In this document: piece by piece, positions 36,357 through 47,970 of the stretch | How positions within the stretch are numbered: the first letter of the stretch is position 1 | Layout of the letters: every line of letters begins with the position of its first letter | DNA from: Ceratothoa steindachneri | Lineage: Eukaryota; Arthropoda; Malacostraca; Isopoda; Cymothoidae | Assembly: GCA_963969495.1 (NCBI GenBank) | Contig: OZ018329.1 | Coordinates: forward strand, 146,529,502-146,593,501 | DNA: 64,000 bases | Reading direction: 5' to 3' | Program-made: the position numbers and the translations under genes | Notes under the pieces: model-generated | The model's database searches: none | Told to the model about the DNA's origin: nothing | What the model saw: only the letters and a program-made list of their open reading frames with translations

Positions 36357-36997
36357 CTATATAAAAAGGTGTTTACTTATATATGCTGGCCATTCATTAG
36401 TATAGGTTATGGACCTGGAGAAATGAGAATTGAGAAAAATAGAAATAAAAATTATATGTAGGTGATTTAATAGTTTTTTATGGAGATACGTCTTAAGTTT
36501 ACCACCTAAAAAACTGAAAGAGGAATCGTTAATCCCGTGATTTAGATCAAGTGACAGAACATAACATATATTAAGCGCCAAAAGGCCATCAAATTTGTTA
36601 GTATATAAAAAAACAACAACAACAAAAAGACTAAAAAAAAATCCCAAACAAGGATCGTAAAATGACGATAGTGAAGATGGGTCAATATCGAAAACGTGAC
36701 GATGGAAAAGACAACATGATGAGGGCAAATACTTGCCAATGGTGATAACTTGATTGAGATGGTCTTTCAGTAATATGCTGATGGCAAAGGCGAGACGAGG
36801 CGATAGAGATCTCTTCGGCATTGACATATCGTCATTTTGTGATCCCTGCTTCTTCGCTTTTTCTTGTATTTTCTTATATACTCTTTCCTCACAAACGTTC
36901 TGCTCGAGATACCATTCGTAGCGTTTGTATCGATCTTACACTAGTAGATTCTTTTAAATCGTCCTCGTGTCTAATTTTCTACAAGAAATCTAAACTT
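36357..36997. other. Unassigned AT-rich stretch
   Basis: A minus frame of 156 codons (36357-36827) is open but low in motifs, Phe/Leu/Ser-rich and without splice or domain support. I treat it as chance. Confidence 0.45.
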
Positions 36998-37440
36998 CTC
37001 CTTTTCCCACAAAGCCTGTCCTTTCTCCTTAAACCTGTCATTTTTCACCTAAACCTGTCCTTTTCCCTTAAACCTGTCATTTTTCACCTAAACCTGTCCT
37101 TGCCCCACTAGACAGTAGCCAGATGGGTGCTACAAAAGTACTTCTCCCCCTAAACCTCTCCTTTATCCCTAACCATACCCTCTTAAACCTGTCATTTTTC
37201 ACCTAAACCTGTCCTTGCCCCACTAGACAGTCGCCAGATGGGTGCTACAAAAGTACTTCTTCCCCTAAACCTCTCCTTTATCCCTAACCATACCCTCTTA
37301 AACCTGTCATTTTTCACCTAAACCTGTCCTTGCCCCACTAGACAGTCGCCAGATGGGCGCTACAAAAGTACTTCTCCCCCTAAACCTCTCATTTATCCCT
37401 AACCATACCCTCCTAAACCTGCCATTTTCATCTAATTAGT
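36998..37440. repeat. 115-bp minisatellite, three copies, with inner repeats
   Basis: GACAGTCGCCAGATGGG recurs at 37111, 37226 and 37341 (115 bp apart). Each unit also contains shorter CTTAAACCTGTC-type repeats, and these extend upstream to about 37000. Confidence 0.9.
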
Positions 37441-37446
37441 CAATTC

Positions 37447-37624
37447 AAATGAAAGCTGTTTTTAAGGGGACAACCTATTCTTTTTTATCACAAGTTCAGG
37501 TCTCGTCTCGAGCATCAGCTCCATCCTTCAGTGTTTGTGCAGCTGAAGGATGGAGGGTGATGCTCCGATAGTAGTAGTGTACTTGTGATAAAAAAGTAGT
37601 TCTCTCAAAAAATAGCTTTCATTT
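37447..37624. repeat. Foldback element, about 180 bp
   Basis: Long inverted repeat: outer AAATGAAAGCT, middle TTTTTTATCACAAGT and inner AGCATCA.CTCCATCCTTCAG on the left all pair with the right arm around a loop near 37532-37542. It directly follows the 115-bp minisatellite. Probably a MITE or foldback transposon. Confidence 0.85.
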
Positions 37625-38232
37625 GCAGTAGACAATCAATGTGTACATTTCGATTATCCTCGAATTATAATTCTTGCCTTCTGAGAACAGGGTGATCCTT
37701 ACGTATTTCTTTAGTAACGACATTTGTTAATAAATTATTTATGGAATGGGGCCGGGAGAGTTGCGCGCCACAGGTCTCCAGCACCCCTAGCCTTTTTCCG
37801 CTATTATGACTACGCAACTTCCATGGTTTTTCACTTTCCTTACAGACTCTTCTTAAAATTATGATGGGGGTTTTAGCCCCCTAGCTACTCCTGGATCCCC
37901 GCCTGGGGAAATATAGGAAGTAACAATGCAAGAATAATATGTGTCTGTAAATCAGTTCTGGAGTGACTTTAGTGGTCTGTAGGAAGCCTATTTGTTCTAA
38001 ATATGCCCCTTGTTGTCCTCAAATGCCGCCAAAGAGTGTTGTATTACCCTCAAGGCATTTTTTTTTTGCTCACCCATTTTAATTTCTTCTCTGTGTCTCG
38101 TTTTCCCGTCGTTCTCTTTTGCCCACAATACGTTTTCTATTTTATTTAGGTAAATGTAACTAAAGAAAGCACATAGCACTTCTACGAGGGCATCTTTGAA
38201 ATGAAGAAGAGTGCGAATATAAGTTAGGAGGG

Positions 38233-38735
38233 AAACATTGGCGGCTCGTAGCTAAAATTAGTGAGGGTGCTGCATCAGAGATTTTTTAGCATTGTTTTAA
38301 TATTGTGCAAAAGGAAATAAACATATAAAAAGAAAATTTATAGATAAACTTGATGAAATCCTAAACAGAACAAAATCAAACATTATTTACTTACTAATAG
38401 CCTAAATTGTTACAGTTCAAGCCTGATCTATTCATTTAAATACCGAAATCCATTCTTCTTATTTGAATTTTCGCGAAAAGATTAATTATTTTCTCCTTGA
38501 TCTCTGGATGACTACTGAGTAATCTTTTCTCCATTGAAAGCACAGCAAATGCATTTTGTCTTTCAGAATTCATTTTGCTCCTTAGAAAACTTTTTAATCT
38601 TTTGAGTGTTGAAAAGCAGCGTTCTGCCTCTGATGTAGTCATGGGAATTGTCAAGAGGATTTTTATCAGTTCCGTAATTTCACTAAGAACATCATCTAGA
38701 TTATTTTCCAAGATAAATTTTAGCAGCTCAAATAA
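38233..38735 (-). pseudogene. hAT transposase C-terminus with element end
   Basis: Minus frame LLKFILENNLDDVLSEI ... TTSEAERCFSTLKRLKSFL ... AFAVLSMEKRLL is the hAT dimerisation domain (as in ZMYM1-type elements). Downstream, at 38235, TTGGCGGCTCGTAGCTAAAA with GAGGGTGCTGC resembles the terminal repeat of this hAT group. Only the last part remains; no matching 5' end was found. Confidence 0.75.
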
Positions 38736-39245
38736 TTAAATAACTAATTAATTAATAAAAGAACCAAAAAATATGAATTAAATTCTACACTTGATCACAT
38801 TCAAGAATATAAACACGTTTCTAAGCACAACACACGCGGAGTCAAAGAGAAACACTACCTTCCACCAGCCCTCCAAGGTTGGCACTTTGTGAGCCACAGT
38901 GAGCATGTGCACAACAGCCAAACACCGCGTCGCTTGAACTGTGAAGCGCACAGTTCTATACAAGGATTTCTGTATTTATTTCATAAACTAGGAGATGGCT
39001 ACTAACATTAAGCTTAAGGATTATATAATGTACAAGTATTAAGACAGAATTAAAGAAAAAATAACTCTATGCTGAATGTTATAGATAATATCGAGTGGAT
39101 ATAGGGGGTGTTGCAGTTATGCAGTGCCTATACACAAACCTCCAGTGGAGGGAAATAAAGGTGTGTAGAAGGAAATGTCCTGAGTTGACAACTTTCCTCA
39201 ACTAAAGTGGATTCCCTTGCCTGTGCAAACACGGAAAAGAGCAAC

Positions 39246-39275
39246 CAGGTGTAGTAGTAGTAGTAGTAGTAGTAA
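39246..39275. repeat. (GTA)n microsatellite
   Basis: About ten uninterrupted GTA units. Confidence 0.95.
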
Positions 39276-40490
39276 ATGCCAATGAAACCGAGGAAATCGG
39301 CATCAAATCACATCAATCTTAAGTGATTATGTAGGTAAAATCTATCTATAAGCATTTAAGAATAACTAAAATAAAAAAAAACACTTCGAAATTTGCCAAA
39401 ATACGGTTATATTTTATTTGCGCTTCCATAGTCTCTTTCTTTTGATAATTAATTCTTCATATTTTATAAATAAGTGTAAATTTCAATATTTTCTGATCTT
39501 GTCTCTTCATTAGCCCGTGAATGAAACCCACGAACGATGAGATAAATAAATCCTGATTCATTGTTGGTATCTGTTCAATGAGTCACTCCCGACCTCGGCC
39601 TTCTATAAACATCCGGAAAGATTTAGATTCGAGGATAAAACAAATGAGAGTAGGAAAAATCAGATTTTGTCGGCCTGCAATGAGATGCCACGATCGATCC
39701 TACAATAGGGTAGGACTCTTGCTTATGGATTTAGTCTTGATCATGACACGAGCTTTACCGTCTTTTATGTAATATAAGACGGCAACATAAAAGACGGCAG
39801 CGCATATTTAAAAAGATTCTATTCTTCGACTCAGCACAGATTATTTATTTTCTCCTCTGGGATTTGTGCCTAAAAATGGCCATGTTTGCAATGAGAAAAG
39901 AAAGGCAGTTCTGTGAAACTGACGAGGAAAATTGAACTCTGAAGAAAAAGAGGAGGCACAGACAGATGCCAAAGAGAGTGGATAAATAGGGTAGAGACGC
40001 GGAGGTGATTTAAGATCAGACTCCAAAAGCTTTAACTGTGTATCCAGAACTCCATAATTTATGGTTGGTATGAATTACTAAAAGTTTTTTTTTAAATCTT
40101 TAATATTCTTTCCCATATATTTTTCCTTCCTGTTTATTTAATTTTTCTTTCCTGTTTTTCCCCCATACCTGTTTGCACCAGCCAACTTGACTCTTCAAAC
40201 TTCAAAACGTAAATAAATCCTCCGACTGAAAGTTTCCAACTTATAAATTCAGATTTCGAGGTCACCATAATGTTGAACTCTTTCACCAAATTTTTAACAC
40301 CCCACTTTTGTGGAAGTGCTGTGAAGTTTAGTTTCCCCACCAGATTTCTTCTTTAAAAAAAATGGAGCTAGGCGATGAGAGAACAGGACAAAAGAGAAGA
40401 AAAATAAATGTTCAAAAGTGAAAAATGATCCATGATGACCAATCTTACTAACATCCAAAGAAGTTGGTAAGGGAATTTCAATAATTCTAT
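39276..40490. other. Unassigned AT-rich stretch
   Basis: No supported gene or element seen. Confidence 0.5.
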
Positions 40491-40493
40491 GTA

Positions 40494-41714
40494 TCAGGTT
40501 GGTATGAAAGTAATGTCCGAGTTTCTTTATTAAATTTATAGATTGTATTTATTAAAGTAGTGCCTTTTGTTATTGTTTAAGAACGCTATAATGAGTAATT
40601 TATACCTTTTTCTTTCAGATTATAAAAATATTGTTTATAATCTTCTTCGGTATTCACCCCTATATATGTCTCATCTAGAGATCACATTAGACATGTTTTA
40701 CTCTATGAGATTCCTAAAGGTGTCAATGCAAGTGCAGCGGAAAGGTCCATTCCAAGAACTGATGGAGATCATGCAGATAAAAAAAAAGGTTGCAGACGGT
40801 GGTTTTCCCGTTTTCGAAGTGGGCATTTCAGTCTGAAAGACGGACAAAAAAGAAGGTAACCAAAAACACTTCATTCCGAAGAGTTGGAAACTTTTGTCAC
40901 AGCAAATCCTGCTACAACTTCTAGGGAACTCACAAAACAATTTTACGTAACCGATGAGACTGTCCTACGCCAACTGGAAACGATTAGAAAGGTTACAGTG
41001 ATTGGAAAATGCGTATCGTACGAACTACCCACGGCAAATCTGTAACAGCGTGCTGCCTGTTGCGAGTCATTCCTTTCACGACCCCTTCAGGAACCATTTT
41101 TGTCCGGACTTGTTACCTGTGATGATAAGTGGATCCTTTATCATAACGTTAAACGTCGCTGTTCGTGGATTAGTTGAGGCAGCATAATTTATCAACAACC
41201 AAAAGGAGAACTTCATCCAAAATGATTATGTTGAGTGATCAAACAATTAATGCTAATCACTACTGCAATCGACTTCTTCGTTTGACAGCCGCTTTGAGCC
41301 AAAGGCAACGATCCTTATTCAACAGAAGAGATGTCATCCTCCATTATGATAAGGCCCGTCTTCACACAGCTCGAATGAAAAAAAAATCTCTTGAAGGAGC
41401 TTGGTTAGGAAATCTTGCTTCATCTACCACATTCGTCTGACCTCGTTCCTTATGATAATCACTTATTTAAAGGACAACAGAACCATGTGGATGGTCTTGG
41501 TTGACATCAAGAGAAGAGGTTGAAAACGAGTTTGGTTCATATTTTGCCACAAAACGTAAAGAATTTTACAAGCGTGGCATTTATAAGCTTTTGAAAGATG
41601 GAAAGAGGTTCTAGAAAGCAATGGAGCTTATATAAATGATTAAATATATCCATAGTCAGGAGTTTTTCATTTTTAGTATATACCCTAAAATCGGACATTA
41701 ATTTCGTTCAAACA
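40494..41714 (+). mobile_element. Mariner element, decayed, near full length
   Basis: Inverted repeats GGTTGGTATGAAAGTAATGT at the left and TTGAACGAAATTAATGTCCG (reverse complement of the right end) bound about 1.2 kb. Across several frames the transposase keeps RKVTVIGKCVSYEL, CDDKWILY (first Asp), NQTINA-like DQTINANHYCNRLLRL, FNRRDVILHYDKARLHTARM (second Asp) and TSREEVENEFGSYFATK. It has many stops and frameshifts. Different mariner lineage from the copy at 22.7 kb. Confidence 0.88.
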
Positions 41715-41824
41715 TTATTGAAACATCTATTTGGGGTACATTCGGAAAAACGGGTTAAGTTAAACTGTTGCAACTTAAGCATGGATTCACAATATTCATT
41801 ATTTCTGTCACAACACTACACACA

Positions 41825-42091
41825 CAGAGCCGTAGCAACAGCTGCCCGACCCCCGGCCAGGGGCAGGGCTCTTGAACGGGCCCCACTGTGGCCAAAATAT
41901 TTTATTTTATTAATGACAAGATAAAATTTTCGAATACAAATTTTCTGTAAGTATTCCGCAGGATTGGCACTGCTGAGAATAGTATTTGTCGTGCTTGGCA
42001 CTACTTGTAAATGTATGATATATTTTTATGTGGGCCCCACAGTCTTAATTTTTTTTTGGGGGGGAGGGCACTAGACATTGTTACGCCTCTG
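41825..42091. mobile_element. hAT-type MITE, copy 2
   Basis: 267 bp with the same termini and inner blocks (GGGCTCTTGAA, CTGTGGCCAAAA, TTTATTTTATTAATGA, GGGCCCCACA, CTAGACATTGTTACGCCTCTG) as copy 1 at 21170. It follows the second mariner by 110 bp. The target duplication is worn. Confidence 0.8.
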
Positions 42092-43255
42092 TAGCACATA
42101 TTAGATCAATAGAGGAATTTTAGTTTTAGAGAAGCAATAGCGCATTCTACCGTGAAGAACCTCAAATGGAAACGTGCCTCAACTGCAGAATGTAGGCAGA
42201 TTTAGGAGAATTATGCACTACTGTCCCTAAGGTTCAAGGAGGCCTACTTGGGCCGTAATACCCTCCACACATTGAGCTTCTCAAATCTCTGCCACTTTTT
42301 AACGGGTCTCTTCTCCCAAAACTCTCTATCGGGTATTTTCTCGTTAGTTTCGCTTTATTTTTAACGCTAGCAACAGAAATAGGGGGGGTGCTGGGTAAGT
42401 GAGCGGCCTACCGTCTGGGCTCGTGTGCGCTCTACTATATGAGTTCTTACTAAGTTTATAATCTCGACCAAGAAAATAACTTAATTAAATGTGTAGATAA
42501 TAACTTAACCTAACCTAACAATTAACGATATCAAAATATATTAGTGTTTACGTTAGCCTTGACAGTTGTTACCTTTTTAGTCGGTTGATATGTCAGCTAA
42601 ATTTTGAGAGACGAACTCAGTCAGACTCGGATTTCACGCATCGGCTCTGAGAAATTACAGTTCAGAGAAAGGAAGCAAAATTGGACAGCGGTAAAGGAGG
42701 AAATTTCAGTAAACAGGAAGAAATGTATGCGTTCACTCGACTAAGCGAAAATTCCTCCTGTTATAGGGGACGGGGTAGATACTCTAAAGGGGAAGGGGGC
42801 TCTATTCTTACGTTCGCCTACTTTCCCATTAAACTTCCACACCTTTTCACATACTAAAGAGCAACCACTCGACTACCACTGCGCCCAAAACCGCTTTAAA
42901 GTAGGGCGTGGTGAACCTTAGAATCCCAGTTTGTGTGCGCAAAGAAGGGGGCTCCTTAAGAGCACAGGGCCAAAATTTAGTGGAGGCGCCTGTAAAAATA
43001 AGAATATTTAGGTAAAGTGGTCGAGGAGTGCTACACTAATAAGAAGGCAAACAGGGACCAATAGGCTGTTTAACAGAGTAGGACTCGTCTACCTGTCTTT
43101 CGTTTTCAGATATAGTTGAAAAGTACCGAACTAATCGAGAAAGAGCACAAACAAAAGAAAAGAGCCGATGGCGAGAATACCACTCGCGAATAGGAATGGA
43201 GCTAAATTCGAATGCCATCGAGTACCACTAAGTAACATCGAGCAAAGAAAAATAC
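42092..43255. other. Unassigned stretch
   Basis: No supported gene. A short TTAACCTAACCTAACAA stretch near 42506 is TTAGG-like. Confidence 0.5.
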
Positions 43256-43259
43256 CGAA

Positions 43260-44830
43260 TAAATGGAAATTCTGGAGGCAATCTACGGGCAAATGGATTT
43301 TATTTTGATCAGAAGTATATATGTCACCAACGGATGCGACGTGATCTGTAATTGTGAAAATCACGTTGAAAAACTAGTCTCGATCGAAGGCATAGAAGCA
43401 CTGCAAAAGATTGGATTGGTGCTACGAATCTTAACCAAGATAATGGTAAACGGGAACCTAATATGTCAAGAAATCGACCTCTGGGTAGGCTCCCTTACTA
43501 AAGAAAAATAAAGGATAAAATTGAGAAGAATTACACCGGAATAAAAATAACTTAGGTCATTATATTAGGAAGTCAGACACACGTGCTCAAGATAGTTCGT
43601 GCAACATCAGAAATTACCAATAAAATTGCACAGAACGGACTTTTATTATTCAATATCAGATTTCCCTTAGAAAACACGGAAAGAAAGAATCATATAAACA
43701 AACAAATATGCTTCAATTGTTAACAAATGTAACACCACATCACCAAGCAATGCCAACAGAAAGAGCCAATGTATTCAGAATGTGGACGCACTGGGCACGT
43801 AGGGCTATGGCAATGGTGTGCCCTAAACGCAAAGAAATAATAGAAAAAAAAACAGGATAATAAAGAAACGCGACCTATGCTGGAGTGGCGAAACGACGGT
43901 CAATGGAATGAGGAGGGCTGAAACTCCCCTAACTATACTCAATATAGGTACTGAAACGCATCCTCTACGCACCGTCGGGGATATCGGTAGAGTCGGAACC
44001 TCTAAAGAAACGCTAAACACGTTGTTAGAAATATTATATCTGAGTGTGGCAAAAAGTCTGAGATGGAACATTCCAGAAGGGACAACCACCAAAGACACGA
44101 CAACTGAAGATAAAGAAAATAAAAACACAACTCAACTAGCGAAGAAAAAACGAATGAAGAAAACAAAAATAATAAAAATACCAATGAGTGGATTGAGGCA
44201 GCTGAACTCAACTTCAATGCATATATCAACGATAAATTTCCTCTATCTAGAGCGAAGAAATTGGCTGATATCGTAAAAGTTCTAAAAGAAGGCAAATGCA
44301 AAGAGGCCTTCCAAGTGAAACACCCGCCAGACAAACAAAAACGCCTGAATTTACAACTTGTAAACAATGGAAAACGGGAAGAGAAGCAAACTCAGAATTT
44401 AGAAAATATGACGGATTGATGGATCGGAAAACATTATCCGTAGGCAACATCTTCAGAGAAATCGACACAGACATCATATTATTATATGGGGATAAAGTAA
44501 ACCCATAGAGAAAACGAATGAAAATATTCACTTACACTGTTGTGAACACGAATCCAAGAGGAGAGGCGCTCGAGGGGGCAGCATTAGCGATCAAAGAGGC
44601 ATAGATTACAAAGAAATCGATGGCTTATATGAAGCTTATTTTTTGGTTAAAATTAAAAAGATTTTTGCCAGTTATAATAGCCACAGCCTCTTAATGGCCA
44701 AGACGGAATTTCATTCCACTGCACAAATTTATGACATTCTTCAGCACATAACTCCCAACGTTGTTCATGTAAAACCTGAATCGAAGGTGCAGAGCAAAAG
44801 GCTACCAAAATAGTAATCGAAGTGTAACAT
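43260..44830 (+). mobile_element. Very decayed LINE, 5' part (gag-like ORF1 and endonuclease start)
   Basis: 43261-43830 keeps an ORF1-like frame ending in worn zinc knuckles (CFNC ... HHITKQC and YSECGRTGHVGLWQW). 43905-44510 is a charged linker in pieces. 44520-44760 resembles the start of an endonuclease (NPRGEALEGAALAIK, PVIIATAS). Many stops. Confidence 0.5.
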
Positions 44831-46129
44831 ATTCAAGATGATTGATCCAGATTTCCAGACAAAGATCACTAACAATATTGCTACAAAGCTAGATGTCACA
44901 CTAAACAGCTATTGCATGCTGTATGTGATAGAACGGTCTGCATTCTTCCCACGTGCATCCTGCGAGAGAGAGTAGAAGGCGCCTTATCGCCCACCATTCA
45001 CAAGTTTAATCAAGGAGGACAATCCCCCGTTTGCCTCCATGCGTCGATCTTGCCAGATTGAATTAGGCTTATGGAAAGATAAGATATTTTTCCCTTGCGC
45101 CATGCGCCACCGGGACATTCCATCGAAGTCCCCCACTTCCCCCATTGTCCCCTACGCCGAGGGGCTGGCTCCGGATATTTATGCGATAGCATTTCGCGGT
45201 TGAACCAGATCTCGATTATCTTCGCGAGGCATCACGCCGATCCGGTCTTCCTTGTGCACCTAGGAACTCTTCCCCGAGAAACCCCTTATTGTCTAGAAGA
45301 GGACAATATCCCTTGAGTGCCAAGGTTCGTGCCCCTCGAGACGCCAAGTCAACAGCCCCCCCCCCGTCTGTTGTTCAGAAAGAGAACAACTTTAGAACAG
45401 CCATTGTTCTTCAAGCCCGTTCGACAAGAAACGGTTCTCGTTCCCAAGAAATCACGTCAGTGGTAATTAAAGTCCCCCCTTTTTAACGTTCTTCGAGAGA
45501 ACGCTTGGTTACACCAATAACCTCCATTGTTTATCTAGAACATCTCCGATATCCTGTCTCAAGGATCGCTCGTACTTCCAAGCCCCACTTCGCTCTCACT
45601 CCTCGAAGTCAGTCCTTGCCCCTCGTTAAGGACAACCCCCGAAGAACCCCTTCTTCTTGAAAAGAAATCGCCAGTTGGACCGAAGATTCCTTCCCATTGC
45701 CTTCCTCGGCCACGACAACCTTATAATTACGTAAGCTATGCATTACATTTAACTATTTAGCTTTGTGTCGACGCAACTCTGTGCTTCAAACGGATTTTAG
45801 CCACCCATTTCCCTTCTTGTTTGTTTTGTCGTTTTAAATCCCTCAAAATCTTAATCCTCCGCTTAGTCAAATATTCCCATGACCTTTTTCCTTTCCTGTG
45901 TATCTCCCATTTTAATCCCCGGTCATGTAAATATTTTCCGTGTGTTTTTTTGATAGATTAATTAATAAAACTCTATTTTCTTAATGTTTGCAATATTATT
46001 TATCCTTGGGCTCCGTTCCACTTCTTAAGTATATTGAAGATAAATAAGCCCTCTCCAGGCCCCCTTTTGAACCGTTCTCGGCCATCTGATCACCACGCAC
46101 TCGAATATAGAATAATCCTTACAAAGAAT

Positions 46130-46187
<58 letters not shown>

Positions 46188-46285
46188 TATCGCCGGGAGC
46201 CTATTCTACGACACCGTACAACATCCACATGAAGCCCATCAACATTACAAGTAGTAAATGACCGTGTTGGAATCATACTAAACCT
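44831..46285. other. Unassigned insert between two LINE parts
   Basis: GC-richer stretch without coding motifs. AATAAAACTC near 45965 and a (TA)n array at 46133 recall LTR-like inserts such as that at 60.7-62.1 kb, but I found no clear ends or target duplication. Confidence 0.35.
46133..46184. repeat. (TA)n microsatellite
   Basis: About 50 bp of TA. Confidence 0.98.
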
Positions 46286-46289
46286 ATAT

Positions 46290-47970
46290 CAGAAACCAAT
46301 ACAGGTACTGGTACCGCAAAGGAAGTGGTGAACAGAGCAAATTGTGACGAATGCAAAGATCTTAAAAAAAGTGTCCCAGCCGATCTTAAAGAAGCAAATC
46401 AGAAAAAATATATGAAGAAATTGAAAGCATGAATGCAGCTCTCATTGAAGCGGAAAGTAAAAATATACCGAACAAGAGCCTCTGCACAGCCCCTCATCCA
46501 CGATGGATAGAAGAGATGAGGGAAAAAAATAGGAAACTAACTAGTGCTTACGACCACATAGCGATTTCGGACCAAGCAGAAAAAGTCAAATGAAGAAGAA
46601 ATGAGTAATCTCATTGATGAACAACAAAGAAACGCATGAGATAGATTCATCAAAGAAATAAACGAAGAAAAGTCGCCGAAAGAAAACTGTAGGCTAATAA
46701 ATAAAATGATGGAAGACCTCTACAGAACAAAATATCGCTAAGAAATTGACAATGGGGAATATAAAAGACAATAGTTAAGACAAGACTGGAAATCTGTGTT
46801 GTCAATAACACTATAAGAAAATATAGACTTTAAATCAGAGATAGAAGAGATGATTCAGCAAAATCCCAGTAACAACCAGAATAAAATATCGCCAGCACCT
46901 GTTGATGAACAGCAATGGGAAGAGAACCCGGGACTAGGGGCAAAACAATCATCGATAAAATTGAGAGCGCTATATAATCATTCGAACAGAAAGCACCAAG
47001 ACCATTACTAGGTTCACACTTATTAAGGCACCGAACAACATTATTTAATCTAGGACGAAAATATTCAACGCGTGCCTGAATTCCGGATACTTCCCAGACG
47101 GCCAGGAATTCTCCAAGATGATCATCATACCGAAACCAGGTAAACCATCGGATCTCCTCTCCAGCTACAGACCTACATCCCTTCTGAACTTGATCTGAAA
47201 CGTCTTCGAGAACATCCTCAAAAGAATACTTAAAGAATAAAGAATATATCATCCTAAACAATCTTTGCAAATAATACCAGTTAGGATTTTACAAAGGTGG
47301 TGCACCACAATGGCATTTGGCATCATCATTGAAAGATCGCCAAAACCAAATCAGAGAAGAATATATCGATTTGCTCTTAAGAGATGCGGAAAAGCATTTA
47401 ACAAAGTTTGGGTCATAGGCATGCAGTACAAGATCCTAAACCTCCAGATGAACAATAATCTGGAAAGAATTTATTGCGACTATCTGACAGAAAAGCATAT
47501 GTGGTAGTTAACGATTAGGAAAGATTCGAGTTCGAACCGGAAGCTGGACGCCCTTAGGTAGGTTGCTTTAGCTCAACACTGTATTAGATCTCTAAAGCGG
47601 ACACGCCACCACCCAGAATGCCCAAATGCCTGTATACCCAGTTCGCTGAGGACATTAGTCAACTAATCGTCAGCCAATACAGGAGCAAAGAAGTTCAAGC
47701 ACGCACAACAGTTATAGAGATCGATAAATAACATCAACCAATTCGACAGGGACTGGATAATAAGAACCAACAAGAAAAATTACTGTAGTAGCTATCTCGA
47801 GACACAAGGTAGTGGATATTGAAGTAGAAAGACAGCTCTAAGGATACCATCCGGAAGGCAAACACTACAAATAAAGATAACATCAAGATGCTACCTCCTC
47901 TTAACAAAAAAATTTACTGTATTACCTATCTCGAGACAAAAAGTAGCGGATATTGAAGTAGAAGGAAATT
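46290..47970 (+). mobile_element. Very decayed LINE, 3' part (linker and reverse transcriptase)
   Basis: Broken frames keep PHPRWIEEMREKNRK (end of linker), FNACLNSGYFPDGQEFSKMI, IPKPGKPSDLLSSYRP, FENILKRI, FNKVWVIGMQYKILNLQMNN and an eroded FAEDISQ active-site region near 47647. Same jockey/R1-like group as the 34-kb and 56-kb elements. A local duplication (ATCTCGAGACA ... GGATATTGAAGTAGAA) lies at 47790-47965. Confidence 0.6.

Noticed and set aside
36357..36827. 156-codon minus frame
   Set aside because: No motif, skewed to Phe/Leu/Ser, in AT-rich DNA without splice or promoter support.
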